Shown piece by piece: positions 63,627 through 64,000 of a stretch of DNA of 64,000 nucleotides; within the stretch, counting starts at the first letter, position 1; the number at the start of each line of letters is the position of its first letter. Origin of the DNA: Pseudomonas aestuarii (lineage in GTDB: Bacteria; Pseudomonadota; Gammaproteobacteria; Pseudomonadales; Pseudomonadaceae); NCBI RefSeq assembly GCF_027988105.1, contig NZ_JAQJZJ010000006.1, positions 186,001-250,000 on the forward strand, in the 5' to 3' direction. The notes beneath the pieces are model-generated. The model searched no databases. It was given only the letters and a program-made list of their open reading frames with translations, and had not been told where the DNA came from. A program made the position numbers and the translations under genes.

Positions 63627-63726
63627 CAGCCGAGCTTTCCCAAAAAAGCAGGCTCTTGAGATCCATATCCTTGAATCTGAGATCGAGCGGCTCAAGTCGC
63701 GCCCATTTGAGCCACTGGCTGAACCG

Positions 63727-64000
63727 ATGCTGGCGGCTTACATAGACACGGAATTCACCAGTCTGAACCGGTACACAGCCAGGCTGATCAGCCTCGCCCT
63801 GGTAGTGCAGGGCGGCCCCGAGTTCTATGTCGAGCTGACCGATAATTGGGATGAGGCAGACTGCTCCGGTTTCGTCTGTGAGATCGTACTGCCACAGCTG
63901 GATTTAGACACATACGGGCGCATGACTGAGCAAGCACGGCTCGAACTAGGGCAATTCCTGCAGGCGTTGGGTGACGTAAAAATCGCGAGCGATGCGCCGT
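63727..64000 (+). CDS. 3'-5' exonuclease-like protein (truncated by window edge)
   Basis: The frame from the ATG at 63727 begins with an ExoI-like YIDTEFTSLNRY (Asp and Glu) followed by LISLALVVQGGPEFYVELTD, which fits the 3'-5' exoribonuclease (Rv2179c-like) family. No ribosome-binding site is seen before this ATG. The same frame is open for at least 175 bases upstream and carries a helical, charged stretch (ALEIHILESEIERLK). Either the true start is further upstream, overlapping the previous gene, or the sequence has a frame problem. The end lies beyond 64000. Confidence 0.6.
   Translation, partial: MLAAYIDTEFTSLNRYTARLISLALVVQGGPEFYVELTDNWDEADCSGFVCEIVLPQLDLDTYGRMTEQARLELGQFLQALGDVKIASDAP

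Noticed and set aside
63623..63740. Programmed -1 frameshift at the CCCAAAAAAGC stretch
   Set aside because: The A run is suggestive, but the pairing after slippage would be poor and no stimulatory structure is visible; an upstream start is simpler.

Overview
The window looks like a piece of a Pseudomonas chromosome, though the species cannot be fixed from sequence alone. The evidence is the high-GC backbone, a GacA-controlled RsmY-type small RNA, an OprD-family porin, the linked yrfG/nudE/cysQ genes, and an agmatinase-family gene beside a LysR regulator. About 1-35.9 kb is ordinary backbone. From about 35.9 kb to the right edge, the DNA is visibly richer in A and T and reads as a genomic island. 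It starts at a 3' tRNA fragment (35926-35971) and does not end inside the window.

Backbone, 1-20.8 kb: two glycine-zipper proteins with His-rich tails; an ArsR-type repressor facing a SoxCD-like sulfite/sulfane dehydrogenase pair across a perfect palindrome; and an NAD-linked molybdenum formate dehydrogenase operon (fdsGBA-D) with a divergent ModE/periplasmic-binding-fold regulator. The sulfurtransferase gene fdhD lies about 1.3 kb beyond fdsD, on the other strand, and the gap holds a decayed tyrosine-recombinase fragment. Next come yrfG, nudE-cysQ, an endonuclease I family protein, an RsmY-like RNA with a perfect GacA box, a solute-binding protein, an FMN reductase, and a LysR/polyamine-binding-protein/agmatinase-family group.

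Backbone, 20.8-35.9 kb: a BMP-type nucleoside ABC importer (ATPase, two permeases, Tat-type binding protein), then an OprD-type porin. A set under apparent sigma-54 control follows: a CoA-transferase gene behind a wrecked GntP permease, an array of about five 150-bp tandem repeats, a sigma-54 activator, and a dctPQM TRAP transporter. Matching inverted repeats (GTCCAG/CTGGAC) lie upstream of both sigma-54 promoters, which suggests one regulon run by the local activator.

Island, 35.9-64 kb: (i) a complete Qat anti-phage system (qatABCD); (ii) NERD-nuclease, CoiA-like, membrane and Fic proteins, the Fic gene preceded by a duplicated dyad operator; (iii) a tyrosine recombinase; (iv) a compact six-gene operon of unknown function (Rap1a-like, DUF1399/GRDP-like, Pro-rich microprotein and others); (v) an eight-gene operon in which a type I restriction-modification system with an Mrr-like nuclease is translationally coupled to a reverse transcriptase, a separate nitrilase, a DUF3800 protein and a small unknown protein; (vi) two DEDD-type exonuclease genes, the second cut by the window edge. 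The RT-nitrilase-DUF3800 module inside an R-M operon is the best candidate here for a poorly described defence system.
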